A stretch of DNA of 64,000 nt from Lyngbya sp. PCC 8106 (GTDB taxonomy: Bacteria > Cyanobacteriota > Cyanobacteriia > Cyanobacteriales > Microcoleaceae), in contig NZ_AAVU01000040.1 in assembly GCF_000169095.1 (NCBI RefSeq), positions 1 through 64,000 on the forward strand. The letters are read 5' to 3'. Shown piece after piece: positions 42,940 to 52,113 of the stretch; within the stretch, counting starts at the first letter, position 1, and every line of letters begins with the position of its first letter. Under the pieces are notes generated by a model that was given only the letters and a program-made list of their open reading frames with translations, had not been told where the DNA came from and made no database searches. The position numbers and the translations under genes were made by a program.

Positions 42940-43947
42940 TTACTTCAAAACCAAAGGCGGATATTTATCTGTTTCTTCCATTAGATATTTAGCGAGAAGT
43001 CGCGCCTGAATTTCAAAAGATTCTTGATAAGTACACTGACGTTTGAGAACAGGATGCTTGAACTTTGATTGTTTCTTTTGTTCATACAACCGTAAAAATA
43101 TTTTAAGTCCTTCTGGAGTTAAAGACACAGCGTTACTCAGAGGTTCAGTGATAAAGTCATTACAAGACAATAGTTTATTATTAATCGCACTCAACACAAC
43201 TGCATCAACAATAATGGGTCGAAATTCTTCCATTAAATCTAATGCTAGTGATGGACGACCATAACGTTCTACATGAAGATAACCCAAATAAGGATCAAAA
43301 CCCACAATATTAATTGCACTTTGGATATCATGGCGTAATAAAGCATAACCAAAACTGAGCAAAGAATTAACCGGATCAGTCGGCGGACGACGATTGCGAA
43401 ATTGAAAACTAAAGCCAGAATTACTGTTGATTAATTGATTGAAACAACCAAAGTAAGCTGCACTTCCAGCCCCTTCTAATCCTCGTAAAGAATTAATCGA
43501 ATTTTTGGAGTCAATAGGAGCGATTACCTGTTCTATTTTTGTGATACTATCTTGTAAATCCAGTTCAGTATATTTACGACTACGGCGCAACAAAGTATTC
43601 CGATAGTTCTTCAACTTTCCGCGTACAAAACCCTGAACCGCATGAATAGCTTGGGAAGACTCACCAGCCGCCGCCCATTGAGATTTTCGCACAAAAATAT
43701 TTTTGGTTAATTCGGGTTCCAAACGTCCTAGATATTTACCTGTTTTTTTCAAAAATGTTAAAGATATTTTACGTTCCAAAAGTTCCATAACAACCGCAGG
43801 AGAAATCGTTGCACGACCTAAAATGATAATTCCTTCTACTTTAATCAAAGGAACATCAATCAGTTTTTCTTTGCCCAGTTTAACGATCAGTCGTTCGTCA
43901 GTTTTGCCAATAAAAGCGTCTTCTTGAATGATGTAAATAGTTCCCAT
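42940..43947 (-). CDS. cas1: CRISPR integrase Cas1 (type I-D)
   Basis: 335 residues. MGTIYIIQEDAFIGKTDERLIVKLGKEKLIDVPLIKVEGIIILG is the Cas1 beta domain. The catalytic alpha domain has NSLRGLEGAGSAAYFGCF (Glu), LGYLHVERYGRPSLALDLMEEFRP (His and Glu/Asp metal ligands) and the ending YQESFEIQARLLAKYLM. It integrates spacers with Cas2. Orientation and neighbours (cas4 97 bp upstream, cas2 downstream) are standard for I-D. Confidence 0.97.
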   Translation of the reverse strand: MGTIYIIQEDAFIGKTDERLIVKLGKEKLIDVPLIKVEGIIILGRATISPAVVMELLERKISLTFLKKTGKYLGRLEPELTKNIFVRKSQWAAAGESSQAIHAVQGFVRGKLKNYRNTLLRRSRKYTELDLQDSITKIEQVIAPIDSKNSINSLRGLEGAGSAAYFGCFNQLINSNSGFSFQFRNRRPPTDPVNSLLSFGYALLRHDIQSAINIVGFDPYLGYLHVERYGRPSLALDLMEEFRPIIVDAVVLSAINNKLLSCNDFITEPLSNAVSLTPEGLKIFLRLYEQKKQSKFKHPVLKRQCTYQESFEIQARLLAKYLMEETDKYPPLVLK

Positions 43948-44044
43948 TTGTTTTAACTCCTGATTAGATTATGAAGGTTGAGTGATATTTTATCTAGTGT
44001 TTAACTGGTGTTAAATTTGATTTAAACCAGTAATTTTGTGAAAG

Positions 44045-44671
44045 TTAGTTACTTTCTTGATAACGTCCAACTTTTTTAGAAGCTTGGGGTAAACAGCGAG
44101 AATAAAGACTACACCCTTTGCAACGTGGCTTATAAACAGGTTTTGGCATTATTCCCGTATTAAATAAAAATTGAATTGCTTCTATTGTTGCGATCGCACT
44201 TTCTCGTAAAGCGGCTGAAATTTCGACTGGTTGACGTTGATGAGAATGAGCATAATAAAGATAGCCAACCTCTATTATTTTTCCTGTCATTTCCTCCAAA
44301 CATAAAGCTTGGGCGCATACTTGTAACTCATCATTATCCCATTCACCTCGTTTTCCACGTTTGTATTCAACTGGGTAAATTTGACCTGATTCTAATTCAA
44401 TTAAATCTGATTTTCCGATGAGTTTATAGCGTTCTGATTTCAACCAAATTGCTCGAATTTGTTCAAGTTCGGCTCGAAATTCTTGGCTAACTGTGTGAAC
44501 TCGTTCATGTAAATGAGTCCCCTCAATTGTATATTCGTTATCCTCAAATTCACCTGCACAAAACATTCGCCAGCAACGATGAGGACAATAAGCATATTGG
44601 TTTAATGCAGCAATTGGAATGTATTCTTGAGGGGACAGGTTACAGGGAACAGGGGACAGATAATTGTTCAT
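44045..44671 (-). CDS. cas4: CRISPR adaptation exonuclease Cas4
   Basis: 208 residues. Iron-sulphur cysteines are in YAYCPHRCWRMFCAGEF near the start and in RCKGCSLYSRCLP near the end (Cys184, 187, 193). The RecB-type nuclease centre is SDLIELESGQIYPVEYKRGKRGEW (Asp, Glu, Lys). Cas4 trims prespacers and sets their PAM end. Its first residues (NNYLSPVPCNLSPQ) are encoded by a heptanucleotide-like repeat, so the N-terminal extension may be junk; an internal start is possible. Confidence 0.95.
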   Translation of the reverse strand: MNNYLSPVPCNLSPQEYIPIAALNQYAYCPHRCWRMFCAGEFEDNEYTIEGTHLHERVHTVSQEFRAELEQIRAIWLKSERYKLIGKSDLIELESGQIYPVEYKRGKRGEWDNDELQVCAQALCLEEMTGKIIEVGYLYYAHSHQRQPVEISAALRESAIATIEAIQFLFNTGIMPKPVYKPRCKGCSLYSRCLPQASKKVGRYQESN

Positions 44672-44688
44672 AGCAGTTAATAGATTGA

Positions 44689-45060
44689 TTAATTTTTACT
44701 TTGAAGTATCCGGTTACGAAGCGTTGTTAGCATTTTGCTGATTTCAGTAATTAAATATAAGGTTGGATGGGCTTGATTTTCAGATAAATAATTGAGCCGA
44801 ACAGCCAACATCAAAAAAGTTTCTGTTTCCATAAGCGATCCTTTAGCAATTGCCAAAAAATGGGCATAATCTTTACCCGATCCTCGCGCATGACCTTCCG
44901 CAATATTTGCTGGAACTGATGCTGCCGACCTTGTAATTTGTGCGGTGAGTCGATAGATTTCTGTACTGGGAAAATGTGTTGATAATTGATACACTTGCAC
45001 AACCATATCCATCGACTTTTGCCAAACAATTAAATCCCGATGTGATTGAATTTGAGCCAT
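44689..45060 (-). CDS. Four-helix-bundle protein (23S rRNA-intervening-sequence / bAvd-like family)
   Basis: 123 residues. HRDLIVWQKSMDMVVQVYQLSTHFPSTEIYRLTAQITRSAASVPANIAEGHARGS is the clear signature of this family (DLxVWQK, LTxQxxRSAxSVxxNIAEG). Members occur inside 23S rRNA intervening sequences and as Avd partners in diversity-generating retroelements. Stand-alone copies are common in cyanobacteria, with unknown function. Its location inside the cas operon between cas6 and cas4, on the same strand, is unusual. No reverse transcriptase is near, so a retroelement link is not supported. Confidence 0.9.
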   Translation of the reverse strand: MAQIQSHRDLIVWQKSMDMVVQVYQLSTHFPSTEIYRLTAQITRSAASVPANIAEGHARGSGKDYAHFLAIAKGSLMETETFLMLAVRLNYLSENQAHPTLYLITEISKMLTTLRNRILQSKN

Positions 45061-45084
45061 ATTTCCTCCCCTAAAATCTATCGC

Positions 45085-45957
45085 CTATAACCTTCTTAAA
45101 CTTTCTGTCCCCTGTCCCCTGTCCCCTGTTCCCTCCTTCTGTAACCTCCTCAACATTCCCATTCCCATCGGTGTTTTTCGTCCAACACCACAATAAAAGG
45201 CAAAATCAGCCAGAGTATTCACCTGTTGAATGATCTCCGGTTCAACATTACCCAATAACCGATAATTCACCTTACCAACACAACCAATAAATTTACTGCG
45301 AGAGTCAGCAACCATTTCAGTTTTGATATTGAAAAAACTGGGAAAAATCGAATTAAGAGGAAGTTGTTTAAATTCAATCCCACTGTATTTATTCCAGCGA
45401 TTTAAAAGGCTATTAAAAATTATTTCCGCAGTCGGGAGAGATGTGTCAAATTTTCCTTGACGAAAAGCAGTAGGAGTACAAAAAATCAGCGTCATTGAGC
45501 GATCGCTATTAGAGGCTTGCTGGTATAATTGAGAGTAGGAACAAGTATTCGCCCAGGGTTGGGTTGATTGTGGCGTTGCCAAAACACTGGTAATCTTTAA
45601 ATTAGCTGAACCTAAATGCCAAGGTTGATCAGGGTTGAGATTTAACCAAAGGTGAGTCAGTTTGCTAAATAAACCCTCATCCAGTAAAGAAATACGCCAC
45701 CAACAGGGTGTTCCCACAGAAATAGGTTGAGAATGTTCCCACTGTAAAGTTTGTTCAACTCGTCGGTGTTTTGAACAAGTTTGTAGAGGACTCAAGGTGA
45801 AAGATTTTTCTGTTTTTGGTTCATGTAAATAATCCCCTAATTGTTTATCAACAGAACTAACAAGCGTTAGAAATAAGGCGTGTAAATGTCTTCCACTCAG
45901 ATAAGTTGGAGAAATCGAAGACAAAGGAATGAGGTTCAAGACAAGGCTGTAAGGCAT
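45085..45957 (-). CDS. cas6: CRISPR pre-crRNA endonuclease Cas6
   Basis: 290 residues. The Cas6 glycine-rich C-terminal loop is FYCGVGRKTPMGMGMLRRL (about 252-270). The N-terminal RRM-like half has LSGRHLHALFLTLVSSVD with a possible active-site His. Cas6 cuts in the repeat 8 nt before the spacer, giving the ATTGAAAC tag here. The last ~19 residues (QKEGTGDRGQGTESLRRL) come from a heptanucleotide repeat, not conserved Cas6 sequence. Its start region overlaps a 42-codon frame at 45936-46064. Confidence 0.9.
   Translation of the reverse strand: MPYSLVLNLIPLSSISPTYLSGRHLHALFLTLVSSVDKQLGDYLHEPKTEKSFTLSPLQTCSKHRRVEQTLQWEHSQPISVGTPCWWRISLLDEGLFSKLTHLWLNLNPDQPWHLGSANLKITSVLATPQSTQPWANTCSYSQLYQQASNSDRSMTLIFCTPTAFRQGKFDTSLPTAEIIFNSLLNRWNKYSGIEFKQLPLNSIFPSFFNIKTEMVADSRSKFIGCVGKVNYRLLGNVEPEIIQQVNTLADFAFYCGVGRKTPMGMGMLRRLQKEGTGDRGQGTESLRRL
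45105..45133. repeat. CTGTCCC heptanucleotide repeat in the 3' end of cas6
   Basis: CTGTCCC three times (45105-45125) followed by the variant CTGTTCCC. It lies inside the cas6 frame and encodes the GTGDRGQGTE tail. Confidence 0.85.
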
Positions 45958-46064
45958 TTGAGTGTTAGGGAATATCCAAAATGTGTTGCTAGATCTTTAG
46001 CTAAAATTTCGAGTTCAAAGATTTTGCTAAAGGTATAAGATTGATTTAGTTCAAGGAAACGCAT
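45936..46064 (-). CDS. 42-codon frame between csc1 and cas6, possible gene remnant
   Basis: From the ATG at 46064 (9 bp after the csc1 stop, GGATGG just before it) the frame reads MRFLELNQSYTFSKIFELEI, continues LAKDLATHFGYSLTLK, then CLTALS and TGA, overlapping the first codons of cas6 (start 45957). The first 35 residues look like real, amphipathic protein sequence; the end looks like a read-out into cas6. It may be the head of a truncated gene or a small accessory peptide translated with the operon. No family identified. Confidence 0.35.
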   Translation of the reverse strand: MRFLELNQSYTFSKIFELEILAKDLATHFGYSLTLKCLTALS

Positions 46065-46072
46065 TTTCCATC

Positions 46073-46789
46073 CTAATTGCTTCTAAAATGATATTTCATT
46101 CGAGCAGGAATTTTAAGTTTCAGGGGTTCACTTAACTGATAATATTCTCCTCTCATTTGCACATTTTTAATGAGGCTAACGGGCGGCATATTTACCACAT
46201 CGTAGCTAATAACTTGATGAGTAAACATGACATCTAAAGGGTTCAAGGGATAAGGAAAAGTAAATTGCTGTTCGGAAGTAGAAGATTTAACCTCCTGGGT
46301 ATTTAAAACTGTCACCTCAGCTTTACTCATCCATTTTCCTAACCGAATCCATTTTGGTAATTGCAAAAGTTTTTCAGAAATTACGAAGAATTCAAAAATA
46401 CTTTCGGGTGCAATTTCTTTTGTTCGTCCAAAACTGGGAATATTTTTCTGGGTTTTCTCCATTTCTACATGATAGTTATTGTTCGCATATTTCCAAGTAT
46501 TGAGAACCGCAGCATGAGAAACTGCACGGGCGGGAGTGACATAAATTCCCTGTTGGTTTAAGGAGGTTAGATGTGCCTCGTATTGAGGAACTTGTTCAGC
46601 ACAAAAATAGCGATAGGAATGTTCCTCAGAAACCGTTGTTGCGTGAGTTTCACTATCGATTAAACCCAGTGCGTAACAAAGGGCATAGTTATGTAAAATG
46701 GGTTCAGTTTCGTACAATCGCCCAATTTCACGAGTCGCAAAATAGAGACTATCATGCAGTTCTAATTGATAGGATTGAATGATTGCCAT
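46073..46789 (-). CDS. csc1: Type I-D Cascade subunit Csc1 (Cas5d-like)
   Basis: 238 residues. It is identified by its place between csc2 and cas6 and by Csc1-type sequence: YQLELHDSLYFATREIGRLYETEPILHNYALCYALGL at the start (Cas5-type ferredoxin fold), FGRTKEIAPESIFEFFVIS in the middle, and FTHQVISYDVVNMPPVSLIKNVQMRG. It caps the crRNA 5' handle in the effector. It starts 5 bp after the csc2 stop, so the two are coupled. Confidence 0.9.
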   Translation of the reverse strand: MAIIQSYQLELHDSLYFATREIGRLYETEPILHNYALCYALGLIDSETHATTVSEEHSYRYFCAEQVPQYEAHLTSLNQQGIYVTPARAVSHAAVLNTWKYANNNYHVEMEKTQKNIPSFGRTKEIAPESIFEFFVISEKLLQLPKWIRLGKWMSKAEVTVLNTQEVKSSTSEQQFTFPYPLNPLDVMFTHQVISYDVVNMPPVSLIKNVQMRGEYYQLSEPLKLKIPARMKYHFRSN

Positions 46790-46794
46790 AATGA

Positions 46795-47823
46795 TTAGTT
46801 TGCTTCAGTAGTTGCTTTTCCTTTCGATTTACTTTTCTTTGAACTAATATGCTTTTTAGCGTAAGCTTTCGCTTCAGTATCCGCTTGTTGTAAAATCTGT
46901 ATAATTCCTTCTTCACTTCGGGTTAAAGCTTTCACTTCTTTCAGTAACGGTGTAAACCCTTCACCCAAAAAGTCAGTGTGAACAATAAATTCGTCTTCCA
47001 TCAGTTTTTCAATAGTTGTTGTCGCAGCAGAAATTACATCATCTTCATCTAAAGGATCGAGATCACCTAATTTATTATCTGTTTTTAACTGATCATAAAT
47101 GGCTTGAGTCCAACGCAGATTACTAACAATTTCTCCATCAGCAAAAACAACGCCAATCAGTTCATTTCTTAAGCGTCCTGTGCGAGTGGTTTGGGCGCCA
47201 TAGTGACGAGTTCGGAGAATATTATTAAACACATATAAAAAACTGGCTTCTGTCGGATCTTTGAGTGTGACAATACTCGGAAAGAAAACTTGAGGTTTGA
47301 TATGATCTTGCTGGTTTATTCGACTGGTTACTTCTCCAGGTGTTGAACCATTTTCTCCTTTTGATGCCATTGTTCCATTTTCAAAGGGTGCATTCAGGGT
47401 AAAACTTTCGTGAGATTCATCAAACGCTGTAATTGAAAATGCTGTGTCTACAACAACTTTTGATTTTTCTGAACCGGAGTCGCCAATGGCAAAACCATAA
47501 ATAATACAGTCGGGATTATCCATCGCAAATTTAACGTTATATTCGCAGTCTTCAGCCGTCATAAATTCATATTTTCTCAGCAATTCTCGACCTACTAAGC
47601 GTTCTGGAGTAGACTGTTTCCGCTTGAACATAGAAAGGCGGCTAATGGGGTTACGGTCTTCAATTCCGGCACGAACTCGCGCTTTATTCAATTCGCCATC
47701 AGTTTGAAATAGAGGATAGGATTCAGTCACACGAATAGTCAGAAAGTGAACATATTTCCCCATCGGTTTGTAGGGGATTTCAGTATGAAAGTGTTTAGCA
47801 TCAATGGTTTTTAGAATTGCCAT
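46795..47823 (-). CDS. csc2: Type I-D Cascade backbone Csc2 (Cas7d-like)
   Basis: 342 residues. Csc2/Cas7 elements are visible: KYVHFLTIRVTESYPLFQTDG, NPISRLSMFKRKQSTPERLVGRELLRKYEF, RINQQDHIKPQVFFPSIVTLKDPTEASFLYVFNNILRTRHYGAQTTRTGRLRNELIGVVFADGEIVSNLRWTQAIYD. Several copies line the crRNA spacer in the effector. The C-terminal tail is Lys/Ser-rich (KHISSKKSKSKGKATT). Confidence 0.94.
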   Translation of the reverse strand: MAILKTIDAKHFHTEIPYKPMGKYVHFLTIRVTESYPLFQTDGELNKARVRAGIEDRNPISRLSMFKRKQSTPERLVGRELLRKYEFMTAEDCEYNVKFAMDNPDCIIYGFAIGDSGSEKSKVVVDTAFSITAFDESHESFTLNAPFENGTMASKGENGSTPGEVTSRINQQDHIKPQVFFPSIVTLKDPTEASFLYVFNNILRTRHYGAQTTRTGRLRNELIGVVFADGEIVSNLRWTQAIYDQLKTDNKLGDLDPLDEDDVISAATTTIEKLMEDEFIVHTDFLGEGFTPLLKEVKALTRSEEGIIQILQQADTEAKAYAKKHISSKKSKSKGKATTEAN

Positions 47824-47972
47824 AATTGTCCTTTATTGTTGTAACGTGAGTTGTTTATTTATTCAAGGAAAATCATTCCAGTGTGACTATCTTGGTCACT
47901 ACCCATACATAACTTAAAAGGGTGATAGTTTACTTCTAGCTAGAATCTAAAAAAAATAGCTTAGGTTTATTC

Positions 47973-50900
47973 TTATTCATTTTTTTTTGATTGTTTTGAA
48001 GCCTCTAATTTACTATTCTCTTTGTCATCTTCTAGACGATAAAGAAATTCGCAGGTATCTCGAATTAAGTTGATTTGACGACCTGCTAAACGGGCGCGAT
48101 CACCTTTAAAAGAACCATAGAAAACATCCTCAACAAAATACTTTGCAAACACTAAAACAGCTTGACGTTCTTCTTCACGATGACTATAGATCCAGCGTCC
48201 TTCTGCGGTGGAAGCATGAACCCGATCCATCAGTTTAAACACCTCAGCCGCAACTACAGAAATTAAGGCTTCTCCTCGAAAACTTGGATCGGCTTCAAGG
48301 ATGGTTTTTGAAGCAATATCAATCGGCTTTAAAACTGCATTTGCTTTCGGATTGTATCGCTTATTTGCCCGATAAAACTGGCGGTATAGTTCGGTTAATG
48401 TTTTTGGATGGTTTAGGCTAGATTCTTTTTCCACAATCAATTTATCCTCTTTTAAATTATACACAACATAGGGATCAAAGCAAGGATAAAAATAGTAAGC
48501 ATAAAGCCTAATTTTTTCTATTCTTGCGGTTTCTACACTTTGTCGTCTCACCCATTGATTCAAATAGGCAAAAACGGACAAAGGACTGGTTTCAAAATCA
48601 TTAGCAAGTTCGGATAATTTTCCCCAGTTGGCATCATAGCCAGACTTGCCTTGTTTAGCGTTAACATCAAGATGAATGGCATAGGCTGCGGTTAAAACAT
48701 TTAGAGGAGAGGAATATTTTTTCCCGGCTTCTTCCCATCCTTCTAAAATATAGTCTAACCGAAATCTATCCCGTTTTGTTAGCACTCGAAAAGCTTGCGG
48801 CGCACTATCTAAGAATACACTTTCTTCAAATTCTGCACCATCATTAAAAGGGGGAATGGGTGACTCTGAAACAACTGTTTTTACATCTAAAATCATCGGA
48901 AATGCAAACGCTAACCAAGTCGGCATTACCCAAGACTCTGTATCAGTTGGATCGCGTCCCGGTGGCAGTGCCATGAAGTAAAATGTTAACGGTTGATCCT
49001 CTGGATAAGATAGCTTAAAGGTGCGATCTTTTTTGTGATTTGAGTCGGTTTCCGGCAACTCTTTCTTATATTGTAAGGCTTCATCGATTAAAAAACTATC
49101 AACACTTTGATAACGACTGCGTTCAAAATTTGCCTGTAAATCTTTACTAATAAAGTGATTGCGAATGCTAGTATCAAATCGGGTTTGTGCAATATTTTGA
49201 TAAGCTTGTTGTAGAAATTTGTTCGTCTCTGGCGTAAAGTAATAGGTCGGATAAAAATACAGATAACGGTATTTTCCATCCTCAAACCGCTTACCGACTG
49301 CTTGAGTTTGATTCATTAAAATCTGTCTCAACATCATTTCTGTTCCTGCAATACTGGAAATATTACGCTTGGCATTAGAACCTCCCAACATTTGTTTATT
49401 TGTATACACTTGCGGCGTAAATAAAACGGCTGACTCCATTTGTTCAGTAACGCTATAAGGAGAGTGGGAAATTGAACAAATTAATTGCCGTCCTCGTCCC
49501 GATTTTTTGGCAAGTTGATAGTGGTTTAACTCCTTTAGAAATATATCGGCTGACAATGAATCAGTTGTGGGTTTTCCGGGTAACATCACGACTCGCATCA
49601 CCCACTCTCGCAAGTCGTCCCAACCATCGGGTAAAGTGTACTGTTTTACAATCGGTTCAATGAGTTGATTAATGTAATCAATAACCTGTTCACAGTGTTC
49701 TCGAACATCTTCAATACCTGGATTATTCTGAATATATTTAGCCGCAAGAAAATACCATTCATAGGGAACTCCGCCTGTATTTCCTTTAAGTTTGTTTGCT
49801 TTGAGACTTTCATTAATCTTTTGAATCTCTCGAATTTGAGGGGAATATTGTTCTAACTTCCAGAATTTAGCGACTTCGTGAATTAAGTCAAGATGAGGTA
49901 ATTCTGGTAGTTTTTTGTTCTGTTTCCTTTCTTTTTCTATTTTATTAACTTGTTCTCCCCAAATTTTTCGACTGATAACATCTCCAAATTCCGCTATCTG
50001 ATCAATCCGAATATCGTCTTCAAAGATAAAATTATAATCAGCAGGTAATACATTCTGTTGTTGAAATCTGACTAAATTATCACTGCGACTTTTAGCGACA
50101 GAACTTTTTTTAGGGTTGAGAACACGTAATGTTGCTTTTAATGCGACCTTCATTAAGCCAACTGTATCAAAAAACTGTTCATAATAATCAGCATATTTCA
50201 TGCCTTTACCATCTCGACCAAATCCCATTTGACTGTCAACTAATCGCCGAGAACAAAAACTTTTTATTTTATCAATCACTCGCTGAGGAATCTCTGAAGC
50301 TGAGATTTGAGGAGAGTTTTTTTGTGTGAGATAGATAACACCTGTGGGTAAGTAAAGTAAGGGTTCATAATAAGTTTTATTTTCTGTATTTAATGCTGTA
50401 TGCGCCTCCATTAAGGCGTTATTGACAATATTGGTTAATACTCCTCTATTTTCAGCAATACTGTGATAGGTAAACTGAACTTGTCCGTCACTGAGGCTAT
50501 GAATTAACTCTTTTAGTCGAGTATTTTCAGCATCTTGAGGATGTTTAATAATTGAAGCCAGAGAATCAGCTAAACAGGTTAACTCCGATAAACAAACCAA
50601 TGTGCGATCGCGTAACTGAGGATTCAACCCAAACACTGAAAAATTCCAATTTGTATCCCAACGTCGTTGTGCATTATACGCCACACAAAGTAAGTCATCA
50701 ATATAATCTTGATAAGCATTTGGATCGTCTGGATTAATAAAATAGTCTAATCCTAACTGTTGGACTTTATCAGTGATAATTTGGCGATGTTCTTCTATTG
50801 GAAGTTGACGACAGTTTTCAGGTGCATCGGGAAATTTTTCAAAGTCATGGAGAATAAATCCAGCAATAACTAACCGTCTCTCTTGTTCTCCGACAACTCG

Positions 50901-51365
50901 TTTAATTGTTGTATCTAGTTTTTCTAAGCGTTGTTCGATTAAATTGGCTGGAAATAAACCATTCAGGAGATGTGTATTTAAAGATTGATCACCTGCATTA
51001 TCCCGACGAACTTTTGTTTTTCCCTCAGCTTCTCGTTTTTCATCGAGTTCATCGAAATACTTACCTCCTTTTGCGGTTACTCCAATTGCAACTCTGAGTA
51101 AATTAGGGAGAACATACTCGGCAAAATCTGTCATCACTGCATCATCAGGATTTTGTGAATGAATCGCTTCTCGCAGTAACTTTAGGGTTAAGAGTTCAGA
51201 GATTTTTGGTTCAAAGATGGGGTCATAGGACTCAAAGTTTAGACCAAATTCTTCATCTTCTAACCAGCTATCATCCTCATCTATTTCTGTATTGATAACT
51301 TCCGGTTGATCAAACAGAGAGAGTTGTTGTCCTTCGGGTTCTGATTTGTGACGTTTCTTAGCCAT
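47973..51365 (-). CDS. cas10d: Type I-D large subunit/HD nuclease Cas10d (Csc3)
   Basis: 1,130 residues. It is the type I-D signature protein, with an HD nuclease domain that in other type I systems belongs to Cas3. The HD pair is seen in VIAGFILHDFEKFPD (His173-Asp174), with an upstream His in LNTHLLNGLFP. The rest is a diverged Cas10-type fold (IAGTEMMLRQILMNQTQAVGKRF, YLYFYPTYYFTPETNKFL, LPPGRDPTDTESWVMPTWLAFAFPMILD). The C-terminal helical part may also be made as a separate small subunit (Cas11d) from an internal start, as known for I-D; I did not place that start. It is first in the csc2-csc1-cas6... transcript. Confidence 0.95.
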   Translation of the reverse strand: MAKKRHKSEPEGQQLSLFDQPEVINTEIDEDDSWLEDEEFGLNFESYDPIFEPKISELLTLKLLREAIHSQNPDDAVMTDFAEYVLPNLLRVAIGVTAKGGKYFDELDEKREAEGKTKVRRDNAGDQSLNTHLLNGLFPANLIEQRLEKLDTTIKRVVGEQERRLVIAGFILHDFEKFPDAPENCRQLPIEEHRQIITDKVQQLGLDYFINPDDPNAYQDYIDDLLCVAYNAQRRWDTNWNFSVFGLNPQLRDRTLVCLSELTCLADSLASIIKHPQDAENTRLKELIHSLSDGQVQFTYHSIAENRGVLTNIVNNALMEAHTALNTENKTYYEPLLYLPTGVIYLTQKNSPQISASEIPQRVIDKIKSFCSRRLVDSQMGFGRDGKGMKYADYYEQFFDTVGLMKVALKATLRVLNPKKSSVAKSRSDNLVRFQQQNVLPADYNFIFEDDIRIDQIAEFGDVISRKIWGEQVNKIEKERKQNKKLPELPHLDLIHEVAKFWKLEQYSPQIREIQKINESLKANKLKGNTGGVPYEWYFLAAKYIQNNPGIEDVREHCEQVIDYINQLIEPIVKQYTLPDGWDDLREWVMRVVMLPGKPTTDSLSADIFLKELNHYQLAKKSGRGRQLICSISHSPYSVTEQMESAVLFTPQVYTNKQMLGGSNAKRNISSIAGTEMMLRQILMNQTQAVGKRFEDGKYRYLYFYPTYYFTPETNKFLQQAYQNIAQTRFDTSIRNHFISKDLQANFERSRYQSVDSFLIDEALQYKKELPETDSNHKKDRTFKLSYPEDQPLTFYFMALPPGRDPTDTESWVMPTWLAFAFPMILDVKTVVSESPIPPFNDGAEFEESVFLDSAPQAFRVLTKRDRFRLDYILEGWEEAGKKYSSPLNVLTAAYAIHLDVNAKQGKSGYDANWGKLSELANDFETSPLSVFAYLNQWVRRQSVETARIEKIRLYAYYFYPCFDPYVVYNLKEDKLIVEKESSLNHPKTLTELYRQFYRANKRYNPKANAVLKPIDIASKTILEADPSFRGEALISVVAAEVFKLMDRVHASTAEGRWIYSHREEERQAVLVFAKYFVEDVFYGSFKGDRARLAGRQINLIRDTCEFLYRLEDDKENSKLEASKQSKKNE

Positions 51366-51477
51366 AACTTACTTCCTGATAGAATCGATAAATTCTGTGA
51401 CTTGTTGAATAAATATACAAAGGATACAGCTTTAAAGCCTTTTGAATAAATTTGAATCAAGTGAAAATTCAGAAAAA

Positions 51478-51515
51478 GAGGCTCTATAAGCTCTATAAAA
51501 AAACTGTAGAGCCTC
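51478..51515 (-). terminator. Intrinsic terminator after the 83-residue gene
   Basis: On the minus strand GAGGCTCTA (51515-51507) and TAGAGCCTC (51486-51478) form a perfect 9-bp stem followed by TTTTTC. It lies 35 bp after the stop of the gene at 51550 and 113 bp before the cas10d start. It separates the small gene's transcript from the cas10d operon. Confidence 0.8.
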
Positions 51516-51549
51516 ATTAATTCAAACTTAAACGTAGTATGGTCTAGCT

Positions 51550-51801
51550 CTAGCGGAGTCTTGTTTTATCTCCTTGAGTTAGGATTAAGAACTGCTGAAT
51601 TGCCGGTTTAGCTTCTGCTGAGTGAATCCCATCTTGATCAAGCTGGGCTTGAAGAAGTCGCACACCTTCCTCGATTAAATCAAAGCCTTTCCTGGCGTCT
51701 TTCCCACGCACCTTTTTCTTATACTCTAAAAATGGCTTCTGAGAATAAGGGATGAAAAGCTGAAGCTGCTCTGAGTTTTCAGAGTTACGTTTTTTTGGCA
51801 T
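51550..51801 (-). CDS. Unknown 83-residue basic protein between cas10d and cas3
   Basis: 83 residues: MPKKRNSENSEQLQLFIPYSQ, then KKKVRGKDARKGFDLIEEGVRLLQAQLDQDG and an Ala/Gln-rich helix. The N-terminus (PKKRNSE...QLQLF) resembles the start of Cas10d (AKKRHKSEPEGQQLSLF), perhaps a shared docking tail. It is highly charged, with no membrane segment. It has its own strong terminator downstream and a 426-bp upstream region that includes the mini-CRISPR. Not recognised as any standard I-D component. The frame looks genuine; function unknown. Confidence 0.55.
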   Translation of the reverse strand: MPKKRNSENSEQLQLFIPYSQKPFLEYKKKVRGKDARKGFDLIEEGVRLLQAQLDQDGIHSAEAKPAIQQFLILTQGDKTRLR

Positions 51802-52072
51802 TTTTTTGTCCTTCTAAACAGTTAGGAGAACAAACCCCACGAATTTGGTCACTAGAAGAGAGGTTGTAGATAAGAGACAAGCCTAAAAACCGTCCATCAA
51901 GGAGGGCGAGGCGTACAGCTCTGTGTTCCTACTCGCGCTCGTTTCTCACCAGATCGTGGAGCGTTCTCTACTTCAGTATACCCGGTAGCTGACATAACCA
52001 TCTGATTAAACTTCATAAGTAGTAACTTTTTCACAAGTTTTTGCTGATTTTTGAACATAACTCTTGCAATTT

Positions 52073-52102
52073 TTACAGTCGTTCTGTAACCTTAAATATA
52101 AG
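52073..52102 (+). promoter_or_regulatory. Promoter-like sequence just ahead of the mini-CRISPR
   Basis: TTACAG (52073-52078), 18 bp, then TATAAG (52097-52102) on the plus strand, putting a start near 52109, about 5 nt before the first degenerate repeat unit. Found by eye. Confidence 0.35.
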
Positions 52103-52113
52103 GGTAGAAATAC

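Noticed and set aside
44689..45060. Diversity-generating retroelement
   Set aside because: Only an Avd-like four-helix protein is present; no reverse transcriptase or template/variable repeat pair was seen.
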